A stretch of 9,944 nucleotides of DNA from Chloroflexota bacterium (GCA_011051635.1 DRKV01000073.1:1-9944), one strand, 5' to 3'. Positions 1 to 6,925 are shown, numbered from the stretch's first letter. Translations and numbers: made by a program. Notes: generated by a model not told the origin, from the letters alone.

Positions 1-2
1 CC

Positions 3-923
3 GATGGGTTGAGCAAGAAGGCGCTCCCCATTTTGGAAGAGGTCGCCCAAGTGGACGACCGCGGCGGCATCGGCGCCGAAGAACTGGCGCAAGTGATTGG
101 CGAATACGATGCGGCTATTGTGCGCGGGCGCACCAAGATGCGCGCCAACATCCTGGAAGCCGCCGATAAACTCAAGGTGATTGGCCGCGCCGGCGTAGGC
201 GTGGACAACATTGACCTCTCTGCTGCGCAGCAAAAGGGCATCACCGTGGTCAACGCGCCCACGGCCTCTACCCTGGCTGTTGCCGAACTGACCATCGGGA
301 TGATGTTCGCCGTAGCGCGCTTTATTCCCCGCGCCGATGCGGGCATGAAAGCCGGTCAATGGCTCAAGAAGCAACTCAAAGGCACCGAACTGAACGGCAA
401 AACCCTCGGCGTCATCGGCCTGGGGCGCATCGGCACCGCTGTGGCCGAGCGCGCTGCCGCCCTGGGGATGCAAATCGTAGGCTACGATGCCTTCGATGCC
501 GCCCGCGAAGCCTTTGCCGCCAAAGGCTTCTCCGTGGTGGATACCCTGGATGCCCTCTACCCTCAGGTGGATTACATCACCCTGCATATTCCCCTCACCC
601 CGCAGACCCGTAATCTCCTCGACGGGCAGGCTTTCGGCAAGATGAAGCCCGGTGTGCGCCTGATTTGTGCGGCCCGCGGCGGCGTGATTGACGAAACCGC
701 CTTGCTGGGCGCCCTCGAATCCGGCCAGGTGGCCGGTGCCGCCCTGGATGTCTTCGCCGAGGAACCGCCCGGCCTGACGGCGCTTGTCTCACACCCCAAT
801 GTGGTTGCTACCCCTCATATTGGCGCACAAACCAAAGAAGCCCAGGACCGCGCTGCGGTGGACATCGCTACCGAAGTAGTCGCGGCCCTCAAGGGCGAAC
901 CCCTGCGCTGGAAGGTCATTTGA
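3..923 (+). CDS. serA: D-3-phosphoglycerate dehydrogenase, short form (5' end outside window)
   Basis: NAD-dependent 2-hydroxyacid dehydrogenase, most likely oxidising 3-phosphoglycerate to 3-phosphohydroxypyruvate, the first step of serine synthesis. A TTG at position 9 could be a start, but the frame is open to the left edge and reads DGLSKKALPILEE. This matches the usual beginning of the family a few residues in, so the true start is probably just upstream of the window. Numbering from the TTG, the NAD-binding motif GLGRIG lies at 137-142, and the catalytic triad is Arg223 (in AARGG), Glu252 (in DVFAEEPP) and His270 (in PHIGA). The block GRAGVGVDNID precedes the Rossmann fold. The protein ends at about residue 304, directly after the substrate-binding domain, so it lacks the C-terminal ACT regulatory domains of long forms and should not show classical serine feedback through ACT. 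Other 2-hydroxyacid dehydrogenases are possible, but the N-terminal block favours SerA. The next gene starts 2 nt after this stop, suggesting an operon. Confidence 0.88.
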   Translation, partial: DGLSKKALPILEEVAQVDDRGGIGAEELAQVIGEYDAAIVRGRTKMRANILEAADKLKVIGRAGVGVDNIDLSAAQQKGITVVNAPTASTLAVAELTIGMMFAVARFIPRADAGMKAGQWLKKQLKGTELNGKTLGVIGLGRIGTAVAERAAALGMQIVGYDAFDAAREAFAAKGFSVVDTLDALYPQVDYITLHIPLTPQTRNLLDGQAFGKMKPGVRLICAARGGVIDETALLGALESGQVAGAALDVFAEEPPGLTALVSHPNVVATPHIGAQTKEAQDRAAVDIATEVVAALKGEPLRWKVI

Positions 924-925
924 CT

Positions 926-2431
926 ATGGAAGAAAAACTGCAACGCTTGAAAACTCTCCTGGCTGAATCCACCGATTTGGCCCGCGCCGCTGCCTTGCTG
1001 GAATGGGACCAGCAGGTCAACATGCCGGAAGGCGGAGCGCGCGCCCGCGGCGAACAACTCTCCACTTTGCAGCGCCTGGCACATGAGCGCTTTACCTCCG
1101 ATGAGGTGGGGCAACTCCTCGAAGATTTGCAGCCCTATGCTGAACAACTGGACCCCGACTCGACGGAAGCCCGCTTGCTGTATGTGACCGGGCGCGAGTA
1201 CCGCAAGCGCACCAAAGTTCCCGCTTCGCTGGTGGCCGAATTCACGGAGGTGGTCTCCCGTGCCCATCAGGTTTGGGCGCAGGCTCGCGCCAACGATGAT
1301 TTTGCCGCTTTCGCTCCCCACTTGCAGCGCATTGTGGAACTGCGGCAGCAATATGCCAATCTCTTCGCCCCCTTCGACCATGTTTACGACCCCCTCCTGG
1401 ATGATTTCGAGCCGGGCGTGAAGACCGCCGATGTGCAGGCCGTCTTTGAGCAATTGCGCCCTCAGCAGGTGGAACTCATCAAGGCCATCGGTGAGCGCCC
1501 GCAGGTGGATGATTCCTTCCTCTACGGAAAGTTCGCCCCGCAACGCCAGTGGGATTTCGGCGTTGAGGTTCTTACGAAGATGGGGTACGACTGGAAGCGG
1601 GGCCGCCAGGACAAATCGGCGCATCCCTTCACGACCAGTTTTGGCGTTGGGGATGTGCGTATCACCACGCGGGTGGACAAAGGGTTCCTCAGCCCGGCTT
1701 TCTTTGCCACGATACACGAGGGCGGGCATGCTCTCTACGAGCAGGGAGTTGCCGATGAACTCTCCCGCACCCCCCTGCAAGGTGGGGCTTCCCTGGCCTT
1801 CCATGAATCGCAGTCTCGCATGTGGGAGAACCTGGTAGGGCGTTCCCGCCCCTTCTGGGAGTATTTCTTCCCGCGCTTGCAAGAAGTCTTCCCCGCCCAG
1901 TTTGGCAATCTCTCGCTGGATGCTTTCTACAAAGGCATCAACAAGGTGGAGCCTTCCCTTGTGCGTGTGGAGGCTGATGAGGCCACCTACAACCTGCACA
2001 TCATGCTGCGCCTGGAAATCGAAATCGGCCTGATGGATGGTTCCGTGCAGGTCAAGGATTTGCCCGAAATCTGGAACACGCGCATGCAGGAGTACCTCGG
2101 CGTAGTGCCTCCCAACGATGCCGAGGGCGTGCTGCAAGATGTCCACTGGTCGGGCGGGATGATTGGTTACTTCCCCACCTACGCTTTGGGGAACGTCATC
2201 TCAGCCCAGTTGTGGGAGAAGATTGTAGAAGACATCCCCGACCTGGATGAGCAGATGCGCCAGGGCAAATTCGACGCCCTTTTGGACTGGACGCGGGAGA
2301 AGATTCATCGTCACGGCGCCAAGTACGAACCGAAAGACCTCTTGCAGCGAGTGACCGGCTCCGCCATGGACCCCGCCCCCTACATGCGTTATCTGAAGAA
2401 CAAATTCGGCGAGATTTACGGCCTCTCGTAG
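926..2431 (+). CDS. M32 family metallocarboxypeptidase (thermostable carboxypeptidase Taq type)
   Basis: Zinc carboxypeptidase of peptidase family M32, which removes C-terminal residues from peptides in the cytoplasm. All family signatures are visible, numbered from the ATG at 926: HPF at 233-235, DVRIT at 243-247, the zinc motif HEGGH at 264-268, HESQS with the third zinc ligand Glu294, VRVEAD at 346-351 and GVLQDVHW at 401-408. The length of 501 residues is normal for the family, and no signal peptide is seen. A TTG at 920 would overlap the serA stop and add two residues. The ATG at 926 is preferred because GGAAGG at 910-915 sits 10 nt before it. The 2-nt gap to serA indicates co-transcription and probable translational coupling, although the two reactions have no direct metabolic link. 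Identification is firm; the physiological substrates are unknown. Confidence 0.95.
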   Translation: MEEKLQRLKTLLAESTDLARAAALLEWDQQVNMPEGGARARGEQLSTLQRLAHERFTSDEVGQLLEDLQPYAEQLDPDSTEARLLYVTGREYRKRTKVPASLVAEFTEVVSRAHQVWAQARANDDFAAFAPHLQRIVELRQQYANLFAPFDHVYDPLLDDFEPGVKTADVQAVFEQLRPQQVELIKAIGERPQVDDSFLYGKFAPQRQWDFGVEVLTKMGYDWKRGRQDKSAHPFTTSFGVGDVRITTRVDKGFLSPAFFATIHEGGHALYEQGVADELSRTPLQGGASLAFHESQSRMWENLVGRSRPFWEYFFPRLQEVFPAQFGNLSLDAFYKGINKVEPSLVRVEADEATYNLHIMLRLEIEIGLMDGSVQVKDLPEIWNTRMQEYLGVVPPNDAEGVLQDVHWSGGMIGYFPTYALGNVISAQLWEKIVEDIPDLDEQMRQGKFDALLDWTREKIHRHGAKYEPKDLLQRVTGSAMDPAPYMRYLKNKFGEIYGLS

Positions 2432-2439
2432 CCCGAAAG

Positions 2440-2472
2440 AGACCTCACGGGTTTCCCAAACCCGTGAGGTCT
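2440..2472. repeat. Perfect palindrome, 15-bp arms, AGACCT...AGGTCT ends
   Basis: Arms at 2440-2454 and 2458-2472 are perfectly complementary around the 3-nt loop CCC; the left arm is AGACCTCACGGGTTT. It lies 8 nt after the M32 carboxypeptidase stop. It could end that transcript, but no T-run follows, so it is not a typical intrinsic terminator. A closely related palindrome occurs at 6887-6919, which argues for a dispersed repeat family. Confidence 0.85.
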
Positions 2473-2485
2473 TGAAATTTCACCC

Positions 2486-2513
2486 TTGACTTCCCCCCAT
2501 TCTGTGTTACTAT
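2486..2513 (+). promoter_or_regulatory. Probable sigma-70-type promoter for the cold-shock leader
   Basis: TTGACT (2486-2491) and TACTAT (2508-2513) are separated by 16 nt, close to the TTGACA/TATAAT consensus. Transcription would begin near 2520, giving a leader of about 160 nt before the cold-shock start codon. Long leaders are typical of cold-shock mRNAs. The hexamers are seen directly; activity is inferred. Confidence 0.6.
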
Positions 2514-2558
2514 TGGGGGCGTTGGAGACCAGTAGTACACGTTGGAAGAAGCAACAGC

Positions 2559-2588
2559 GGCTCGTGGTGTCATCCACGGGCTTTTTTT
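2559..2588 (+). terminator. Intrinsic terminator inside the cold-shock leader (possible attenuator or sRNA end)
   Basis: A 9-bp stem (GGCTCGTGG at 2559-2567 with CCACGGGCT at 2574-2582, including two G-U pairs) encloses a 6-nt loop and runs into seven T residues (2582-2588). It lies downstream of the promoter and about 94 nt before the cold-shock start codon. It must therefore be bypassed for the gene to be expressed from that promoter, or it marks the end of a separate short transcript of about 70 nt. Confidence 0.7.
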
Positions 2589-2641
2589 GTGCCGACGTTC
2601 CGATGCTGCACGTACCGAGTCTCGCAATACCTAATTTTTCT

Positions 2642-2657
2642 GACCGGACGACCGGTC
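2642..2657 (+). promoter_or_regulatory. Leader hairpin next to the cold-shock ribosome-binding site
   Basis: GACCGG (2642-2647) and CCGGTC (2652-2657) form a 6-bp stem around the tetraloop ACGA, 10 nt before the AAGGAG ribosome-binding site. It may contribute to temperature-dependent folding of the leader. The pairing is clear; the role is inferred. Confidence 0.4.
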
Positions 2658-2681
2658 GCATAATTTCAAGGAGACAAAGAA

Positions 2682-2900
2682 ATGTCCGAACGTACAACTG
2701 GAACCGTCAAGTGGTTCAACGGCACCAAAGGCTATGGCTTCATCGAACGCGCCGAAGGCGAAGATGTTTTCGTGCACTATTCCGCCATTCAGGGCGACGG
2801 CTACCGCAACCTGGAAGAAGGCCAGCAGGTCGAATTCTCGGTGGAACGCGGCCCCAAGGGCCTGCAGGCCGTTGATGTAGTAGTGATTTCTTCCTACTAA
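2682..2900 (+). CDS. csp: Cold-shock domain protein (CspA family)
   Basis: Single cold-shock domain protein of 72 residues, the full size for the family. Such proteins bind single-stranded RNA and DNA and act as RNA chaperones that melt secondary structure, often but not always in response to cold. The KWFN motif is at 10-13, RNP1 (KGYGFI) at 16-21 and RNP2 (VFVHY) at 29-33, so all the aromatic nucleic-acid-binding positions are intact. The start is fixed by AAGGAG at 2668-2673, 8 nt before the ATG. The gene is monocistronic, with its own promoter at 2486-2513, a leader of about 160 nt containing a terminator-like hairpin, and a strong terminator after the stop. The leader length and structure resemble the autoregulated leaders known for cspA-type genes. 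The paralogue letter cannot be assigned. Confidence 0.95.
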   Translation: MSERTTGTVKWFNGTKGYGFIERAEGEDVFVHYSAIQGDGYRNLEEGQQVEFSVERGPKGLQAVDVVVISSY

Positions 2901-2917
2901 ACGACCCCGCACACGCG

Positions 2918-2950
2918 AAAAGCCCCCGACTCACGTCGGGGGCTTTTTTT
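2918..2950 (+). terminator. Strong intrinsic terminator of the cold-shock gene
   Basis: AGCCCCCGAC (2921-2930) pairs perfectly with GTCGGGGGCT (2935-2944) around the loop TCAC, and seven T residues end at 2950. Four A residues before the stem (2918-2921) supply a short T-run on the other strand, so it may also weakly stop the convergent minus-strand transcript. Confidence 0.92.
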
Positions 2951-2977
2951 GTGGTTCAACCCGGAATGGGGGGGGAA

Positions 2978-3043
2978 AGACTTCCGAGATTTCGGCACAA
3001 GTTGCGCCGTACGAGGGACACACCGCTAAAATCTCGGAAGTCT
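2978..3043. repeat. Inverted repeat with 15-bp arms, AGACTT...AAGTCT ends
   Basis: Arms at 2978-2992 (AGACTTCCGAGATTT) and 3029-3043 are perfectly complementary and separated by 36 nt. The interior begins with a smaller imperfect stem (2993-3009). It occupies the spacer between the convergent cold-shock gene and the PPDK_N gene; I see no gene in 2951-3130. Its ends resemble those of the palindromes at 2440 and 6887. It may belong to the same family or help separate the two convergent transcripts. Confidence 0.8.
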
Positions 3044-3130
3044 CGCTATCCTGTCCCACAAATCCGCCCAGAGCCTTTTTTGTTTCTTCGGCGTGTATCC
3101 GCGTTCCCGTTTTCCCGGCTGGAGCGCGGC

Positions 3131-5458
3131 TCAATCCGGCGAGAGGTAGGCAATCGCCTCGCTGCGGTTGCCGTCCATCACCAGTTCGAGATGGGATGCG
3201 GGGCGGTAATCGGAGACGCGAATCAGGTGCAGACAGGATTCCAGGGCGGCGGCTTCTTCAGGGAGAAAGTCGCTCAGGCAGTTGGGACTGTTGTAGAAGA
3301 AATCCCGGTTGAAGAAAACATCGTCGTCATCCAGGTAAATTGCCAGGGGGTAAATGCGCGCTTCCACCATGTCCTGGAAAAAGTGCGTGCCGAAGGATGG
3401 TTCCGGCATCCCCGTCCCTATACTCTTGCCGGCCAGTTCGACCAGGGAGCGGGTGTTGTAGATGTCCCCGTACTTGATGGGAACGCCCAAATCGGGATTT
3501 GTGGTGCCCCAGCGCCCCGGCCCGACGCAGATGAAGACCTTGCCCGCCAGGGCGATGTTCAGGCGGCTGATAGCCTGTACCAGCCGGACGCGCTCGTTTT
3601 GGGTCGGGAGGGCGAAATATCCTTCGGGGGGGACAAACAATACATAACGGACGCCGCCCACGTATCCCTCCGGCACCATCCGGGATGTGGTGAAAACCGT
3701 ATCGCGGGCGGCAATATCCTCCGGGAACTCGATATCCGCATCCTGGAAGTGACTCTGGGGGCGGCATTGCAGCAGGCAGATGTCCACATCCGGCTTGAGG
3801 GCCTGCGGGTTGCGGATGTGGAGGGTGAATTCGGTATCCACGGGGGTGTGGTAGTGTTTTTCGAGCAGGCGGAGCGCCTCGCGCATGTGAGCGGCAAAAT
3901 CGGTGCGGCGCAGCAGTTCATCGAAGGTGACCACGAGTTTGTGCACACCCCCGCCCAAAAGCCGCGTCCGCAAAGGAGTCAGGTAGCCGCCCTGGTCTTG
4001 ATGGAAGATGTACCGCAGGGGCGGGTAGCGCTCGCTCAGAATTTCGTGCAAGGGCAGCGTCTTGAAGGCGTTCTCCTCCAGGTCAATCACATCCACGTAG
4101 CGCTGGGAGTAACGCTGAATTTCTTTGGGAGATTTCTCCGGGCGCAGCATGGGATGGCTGAGCGCCACCAGACGGGGGTAGTCGCTCCCCTTCTGGTCCA
4201 CCGCCCGCGTCCCCAGGCCCCACACCAGGCGCAGGAAGCCCGTCTTGCGGTCAATTTGGGGCGCCCAGCGGTACAGGTTGCGGCTGAAGGCTACGCCCGC
4301 CCCGTGAGGCAGGAAGTAACGCCCGAATTGTTCCCCTTCCACCACCTGGATGAGGATAGCCATGCGCTCATCGTAATCTTGCAGGTTCTTGCTGCGCCGG
4401 TAGAGCAAAGCGTCGGGGTTGAGAGAACTGGCGTACACCAGGCGGATGGCGCGGGTGAGGGCGTTCAGATTCTCCTCCGGCGTGCCCTGGTTGGGGCAAA
4501 AGACGCTCTCGTACTTCCCGGCAAAGGAGGTACCGAAGTTGTCTTCCAGCAAACTGGAGGAGCGCACGATGAGGGGCTTGTCCCCCACTTTTTCGAGAAC
4601 CGCTTGCAATTTTTCCAGCACGTCGGCGGGGAAGTCCCCGGCCATGAACTCCTGTTTGATGCGCTCGTATTCTCCCCGGATTTCCTCCACGCTCTTGTAT
4701 TTCTGGTCGGCCCAGGCGAGCAATTGATTGGCCGCCATGTAGGTGTACATCAAATCCGCGCCCAGGAAGTAAGATTCGGGCAGGCGGAAATGGGAGCGCA
4801 CCTCCTCGCTGGCGACCTCGCTCAGGATGCGGGCGGCCAGGAGCATCCCGGCGGCTTTCCCCCCGATTTTGCCCTGCCCGATTTTCCGCTTGCGGATTTC
4901 GTACAGGTCGTTGACGGTAAACCACTTCTTGGCGATTTTGATGTAGGCCAACTGGTCGCTAATCATCGTGCGGATGAGGACGACCTTGATTTCCTGCAAG
5001 CGCGGTTCCGCCTTCTCGCGGGCCTCGGGGGGCATGTCCTCGATGGCGAAGGCCTGCTCGAAGAGCATATCCTGGGGAGCCAGTTCGGGGTTGAATGAGA
5101 CGAGCATGTCCTCCGGGTTGGCGATGCGCTCGTGGAGGACATCGCGCAGGATTTCCTCGAACAACTCGTAGGGCAGGTTGTAGGCGAAATAGAAATCCGT
5201 CAGGTAATCGCGCACCCGCATGAGGCGCAATTCCCACACTTCGCTGGTTTCTTCGGCAAAGGGGTCGTAAAGGCCCTCGCGCTTTTGGGAGCGGATGGCC
5301 TGTTCGCGCACCTCGGCTTCGAAGCGCTGCGGAGTGATGATGCCCCGCTGAAAGAGTTCCCTCCGCATGTAAGCGCGGATGCGCGTGCTGAGAATGGGAT
5401 ATTGCGCCAGAGTCAGGTAGATGTTGAGGACGTGGTCGGAGGAGGCAGGAGGCAGCAT
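3131..5458 (-). CDS. Orphan PEP/pyruvate-binding (PPDK_N) ATP-grasp protein
   Basis: The central part resembles the nucleotide-binding half of PEP synthase and pyruvate phosphate dikinase. Numbering from the longest possible start (5491), this region spans about 205-580 with IGGKAAG around Lys212, LIVRSSSLLED containing Arg310, then SFAGKYESVF, GAGVAFSRN, VWGLGTRAV and the closing LLQCRPQS around Cys576. The phosphohistidine swivelling domain (GGxxSHxA-type motif) and the C-terminal PEP/pyruvate barrel are absent, so classical PEP synthesis is unlikely. An N-terminal segment of about 200 residues and a C-terminal segment of about 200 residues, containing VGPGRWGTTNP and PSFGTHFFQD, match no domain I can name. 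Substrate and reaction are unknown. Start choice: the ATG at 5491 lies in the loop of the dnaN terminator, so the next ATG at 5458 (MLPPASSDHV) is preferred; neither has a visible ribosome-binding site. A third ATG is at 5368. The gene follows dnaN on the same strand and is convergent with the cold-shock gene. Confidence 0.82.
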   Translation of the reverse strand: MLPPASSDHVLNIYLTLAQYPILSTRIRAYMRRELFQRGIITPQRFEAEVREQAIRSQKREGLYDPFAEETSEVWELRLMRVRDYLTDFYFAYNLPYELFEEILRDVLHERIANPEDMLVSFNPELAPQDMLFEQAFAIEDMPPEAREKAEPRLQEIKVVLIRTMISDQLAYIKIAKKWFTVNDLYEIRKRKIGQGKIGGKAAGMLLAARILSEVASEEVRSHFRLPESYFLGADLMYTYMAANQLLAWADQKYKSVEEIRGEYERIKQEFMAGDFPADVLEKLQAVLEKVGDKPLIVRSSSLLEDNFGTSFAGKYESVFCPNQGTPEENLNALTRAIRLVYASSLNPDALLYRRSKNLQDYDERMAILIQVVEGEQFGRYFLPHGAGVAFSRNLYRWAPQIDRKTGFLRLVWGLGTRAVDQKGSDYPRLVALSHPMLRPEKSPKEIQRYSQRYVDVIDLEENAFKTLPLHEILSERYPPLRYIFHQDQGGYLTPLRTRLLGGGVHKLVVTFDELLRRTDFAAHMREALRLLEKHYHTPVDTEFTLHIRNPQALKPDVDICLLQCRPQSHFQDADIEFPEDIAARDTVFTTSRMVPEGYVGGVRYVLFVPPEGYFALPTQNERVRLVQAISRLNIALAGKVFICVGPGRWGTTNPDLGVPIKYGDIYNTRSLVELAGKSIGTGMPEPSFGTHFFQDMVEARIYPLAIYLDDDDVFFNRDFFYNSPNCLSDFLPEEAAALESCLHLIRVSDYRPASHLELVMDGNRSEAIAYLSPD

Positions 5459-5467
5459 AAGACAAAC

Positions 5468-5513
5468 AAAAAAGGGGAAACGGTCTTTCATTGAAGAGAG
5501 ACCGTTTCCCCTT
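5468..5513 (-). terminator. Intrinsic terminator after dnaN
   Basis: Fifteen-base arms at 5472-5486 and 5499-5513 are perfectly complementary (AAGGGGAAACGGTCT on the plus strand). On the minus strand the stem is followed by six T residues (plus-strand A 5468-5473). It begins about 10 nt after the dnaN stop. No T-run follows in the plus direction, so it acts on minus-strand transcription. The loop contains the first ATG of the following PPDK_N reading frame. Confidence 0.85.
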
Positions 5514-5523
5514 CGGGAGGGGG

Positions 5524-6654
5524 TCAGCCCAGGTGCATGGGCATGATGACGTGCAAGAACTGTTCGTCCCCGATGGGGCGCAGCACGCCGGGAGCGTTGT
5601 CGGCGGTGGTCTCCAGGGCCACGTTGGGGGTCTTGATGACTTCCAGCACGTCCCGCAGGTAGCGCACGTTGAAGGCAATCAGAATCGGGCTGCCCTCGAT
5701 GGAGGCCTCCACCAGGTTGCGGCTGGAGCCGATTTCCTCCGATTGCCCCGAAATTTCCACGGTGCCGGGCTTCATCTCGCCGCCGGGGACGATGTTCAGG
5801 CGGGCAATCAGCGAGCCTTCGCGGGCGAAAATCTCGGCCTGCTTGCAGGCTTTGAGGAAGGCTTTGGTGGAGAGCACGGTGCGCGTCTGGTAACTGCGCG
5901 GGATGATTTGAGTCACATCGGGGTAGTTGCCCTCGATGAGTTGGCTCACCAGTTCGGCATCCTTCAGGCGGAAGACGACCTGACTGCGTTCTTCCAATAA
6001 CAGCATGGTCAGGGTTTCCTCGCCGTCGCTGGCGATGCGGGCCAGTTCGCTCAGGGCGCGGGCCGGGATGACTGCCCGGATGGGGCGGGGCGCAGGAGAT
6101 GAGATAGTCGCCTTACGCACCGAGAGACGGAAGCCGTCCGTAGCAGAAAGTGTGATGGTGTCTCCCTCCACCTGCACCAGTACGCCCGTCAGGATGGGGC
6201 GGGCCTCGTCGGCGGAGGCGGCAAAGACGACCTGCTGAATCATGTCTTTGAAATCGGCCACGTTGAGGGAAATGCCCTCGCTGATATCCGCTACCGGCAT
6301 GGGAGGGAACTCTTCGGCGTCGATGCACTTGACGTTGGTGCTGGATGGGCCGCATTCCACCCGCAGCGTTTGGGTGCTGGTGTCCAGAGAGAGGTCAACC
6401 TGCTGTTCGCTGAGGGTATTGACCAGGTCTGTAAAGGTGCGCGCCGGGACGGTGGTAGCGCCGTCTTCCTCGATGCGCGCTCCAATCCAGCAGGTGATGC
6501 CCATCTCCAGGTTGGTTGCAGAGAGGCGCAGACGGCCCTCGTCGGTGGCGATGAGGATGTTAGCCAGCACGGGCAGGGTGCTGCGCGGCGAGACGGCGCG
6601 GGAAACGATGCTCAGACCGTGTGCCAGGTTCTTCTGCAATACGGATACGTTCAT
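5524..6654 (-). CDS. dnaN: DNA polymerase III subunit beta (sliding clamp)
   Basis: Ring-shaped processivity clamp that encircles DNA, tethers the replicative polymerase and recruits repair and ligation factors. The 376-residue product has the usual length for three clamp domains. Recognisable blocks are LPVLANILI near residue 30, EEFPPMP near 115, the ATDGFRLS block in the second domain, LIEGNYPDV in the linker to the third domain, and the C-terminal MPMHLG that matches the conserved MPMxL end. The start is supported by GAGGAG (6661-6666) 6 nt before the ATG. A TAAAAT box lies at 6706-6711 on the minus strand, but I could not pair it with a convincing -35, so the promoter is unresolved. dnaA and recF are not adjacent, unlike the common bacterial arrangement; gdhA lies upstream behind a repeat-rich spacer and the PPDK_N gene downstream. 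Confidence 0.96.
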   Translation of the reverse strand: MNVSVLQKNLAHGLSIVSRAVSPRSTLPVLANILIATDEGRLRLSATNLEMGITCWIGARIEEDGATTVPARTFTDLVNTLSEQQVDLSLDTSTQTLRVECGPSSTNVKCIDAEEFPPMPVADISEGISLNVADFKDMIQQVVFAASADEARPILTGVLVQVEGDTITLSATDGFRLSVRKATISSPAPRPIRAVIPARALSELARIASDGEETLTMLLLEERSQVVFRLKDAELVSQLIEGNYPDVTQIIPRSYQTRTVLSTKAFLKACKQAEIFAREGSLIARLNIVPGGEMKPGTVEISGQSEEIGSSRNLVEASIEGSPILIAFNVRYLRDVLEVIKTPNVALETTADNAPGVLRPIGDEQFLHVIMPMHLG

Positions 6655-6757
6655 GGGCGGCTCCTCGGTGTATGCTTCTTGGGGACTGCGTTGTTGTTGC
6701 CCCCAATTTTACCATCACCGGAACAAAATGCGCCGCCAGTTCTTCCCCCGCGTAGTA

Positions 6758-6814
6758 GGGCAATCGCATATGATTTGCAACGGGTCAAAATGGCGCGCAT
6801 GGTCGCGATTGCCC
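6758..6814. repeat. Inverted repeat, 10-bp arms 37 nt apart
   Basis: GGGCAATCGC (6758-6767) and GCGATTGCCC (6805-6814) are exact complements, with 37 nt between. A partly similar string (GATTT-GCAACGG) occurs inside it at about 6772-6783 and again at about 6994-7006 as GATTTCGCAACGG, hinting at related repeats. No coding potential is seen. Confidence 0.55.
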
Positions 6815-6843
6815 CTTGCGAAGATGCCGGGCGGACGAGGAAA

Positions 6844-6869
6844 GCGGCATCGAGATGCTGCACTCCAAA
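6844..6869. repeat. 26-bp direct repeat, copy 1
   Basis: Begins GCGGCATCGAGATGCTGC and continues CACTCCAAA. It matches 6926-6951 with two differences (T to C at two positions in the right half). The first 17 bases are themselves palindromic (GCGGCAT/ATGCTGC with one G-U pair around GAG-type loop bases). Confidence 0.75.
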
Positions 6870-6886
6870 GTGCGTGCCCCCCCGGC

Positions 6887-6919
6887 AGACCTGACGGGTC
6901 TCGCAGACCCGTCAGGTCT
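6887..6919. repeat. Perfect palindrome, 15-bp arms, AGACCT...AGGTCT ends
   Basis: Arms 6887-6901 (AGACCTGACGGGTCT) and 6905-6919 are perfect complements around the loop CGC. It differs from the palindrome at 2440-2472 at a few positions that remain paired within each copy, namely CTCACG/CGTGAG versus CTGACG/CGTCAG and GGTTT/AAACC versus GGTCT/AGACC. It sits between the two copies of the 26-bp repeat. Confidence 0.85.
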
Positions 6920-6925
6920 TGGGAG

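Noticed and set aside
815..2146. Minus-strand open frame of 443 codons
   Set aside because: Antisense shadow of the M32 carboxypeptidase, whose zinc motifs are intact on the plus strand.
2486..2875. Plus-strand open frame of 129 codons overlapping csp
   Set aside because: It starts at the promoter -35, runs through the leader terminator and overlaps csp out of frame, and has no ribosome-binding site.
2951..5098. Plus-strand open frame of 715 codons
   Set aside because: It lies antisense to the PPDK_N gene, which has clear domain motifs. The frame is open because of high GC at third codon positions and shows no recognisable family.
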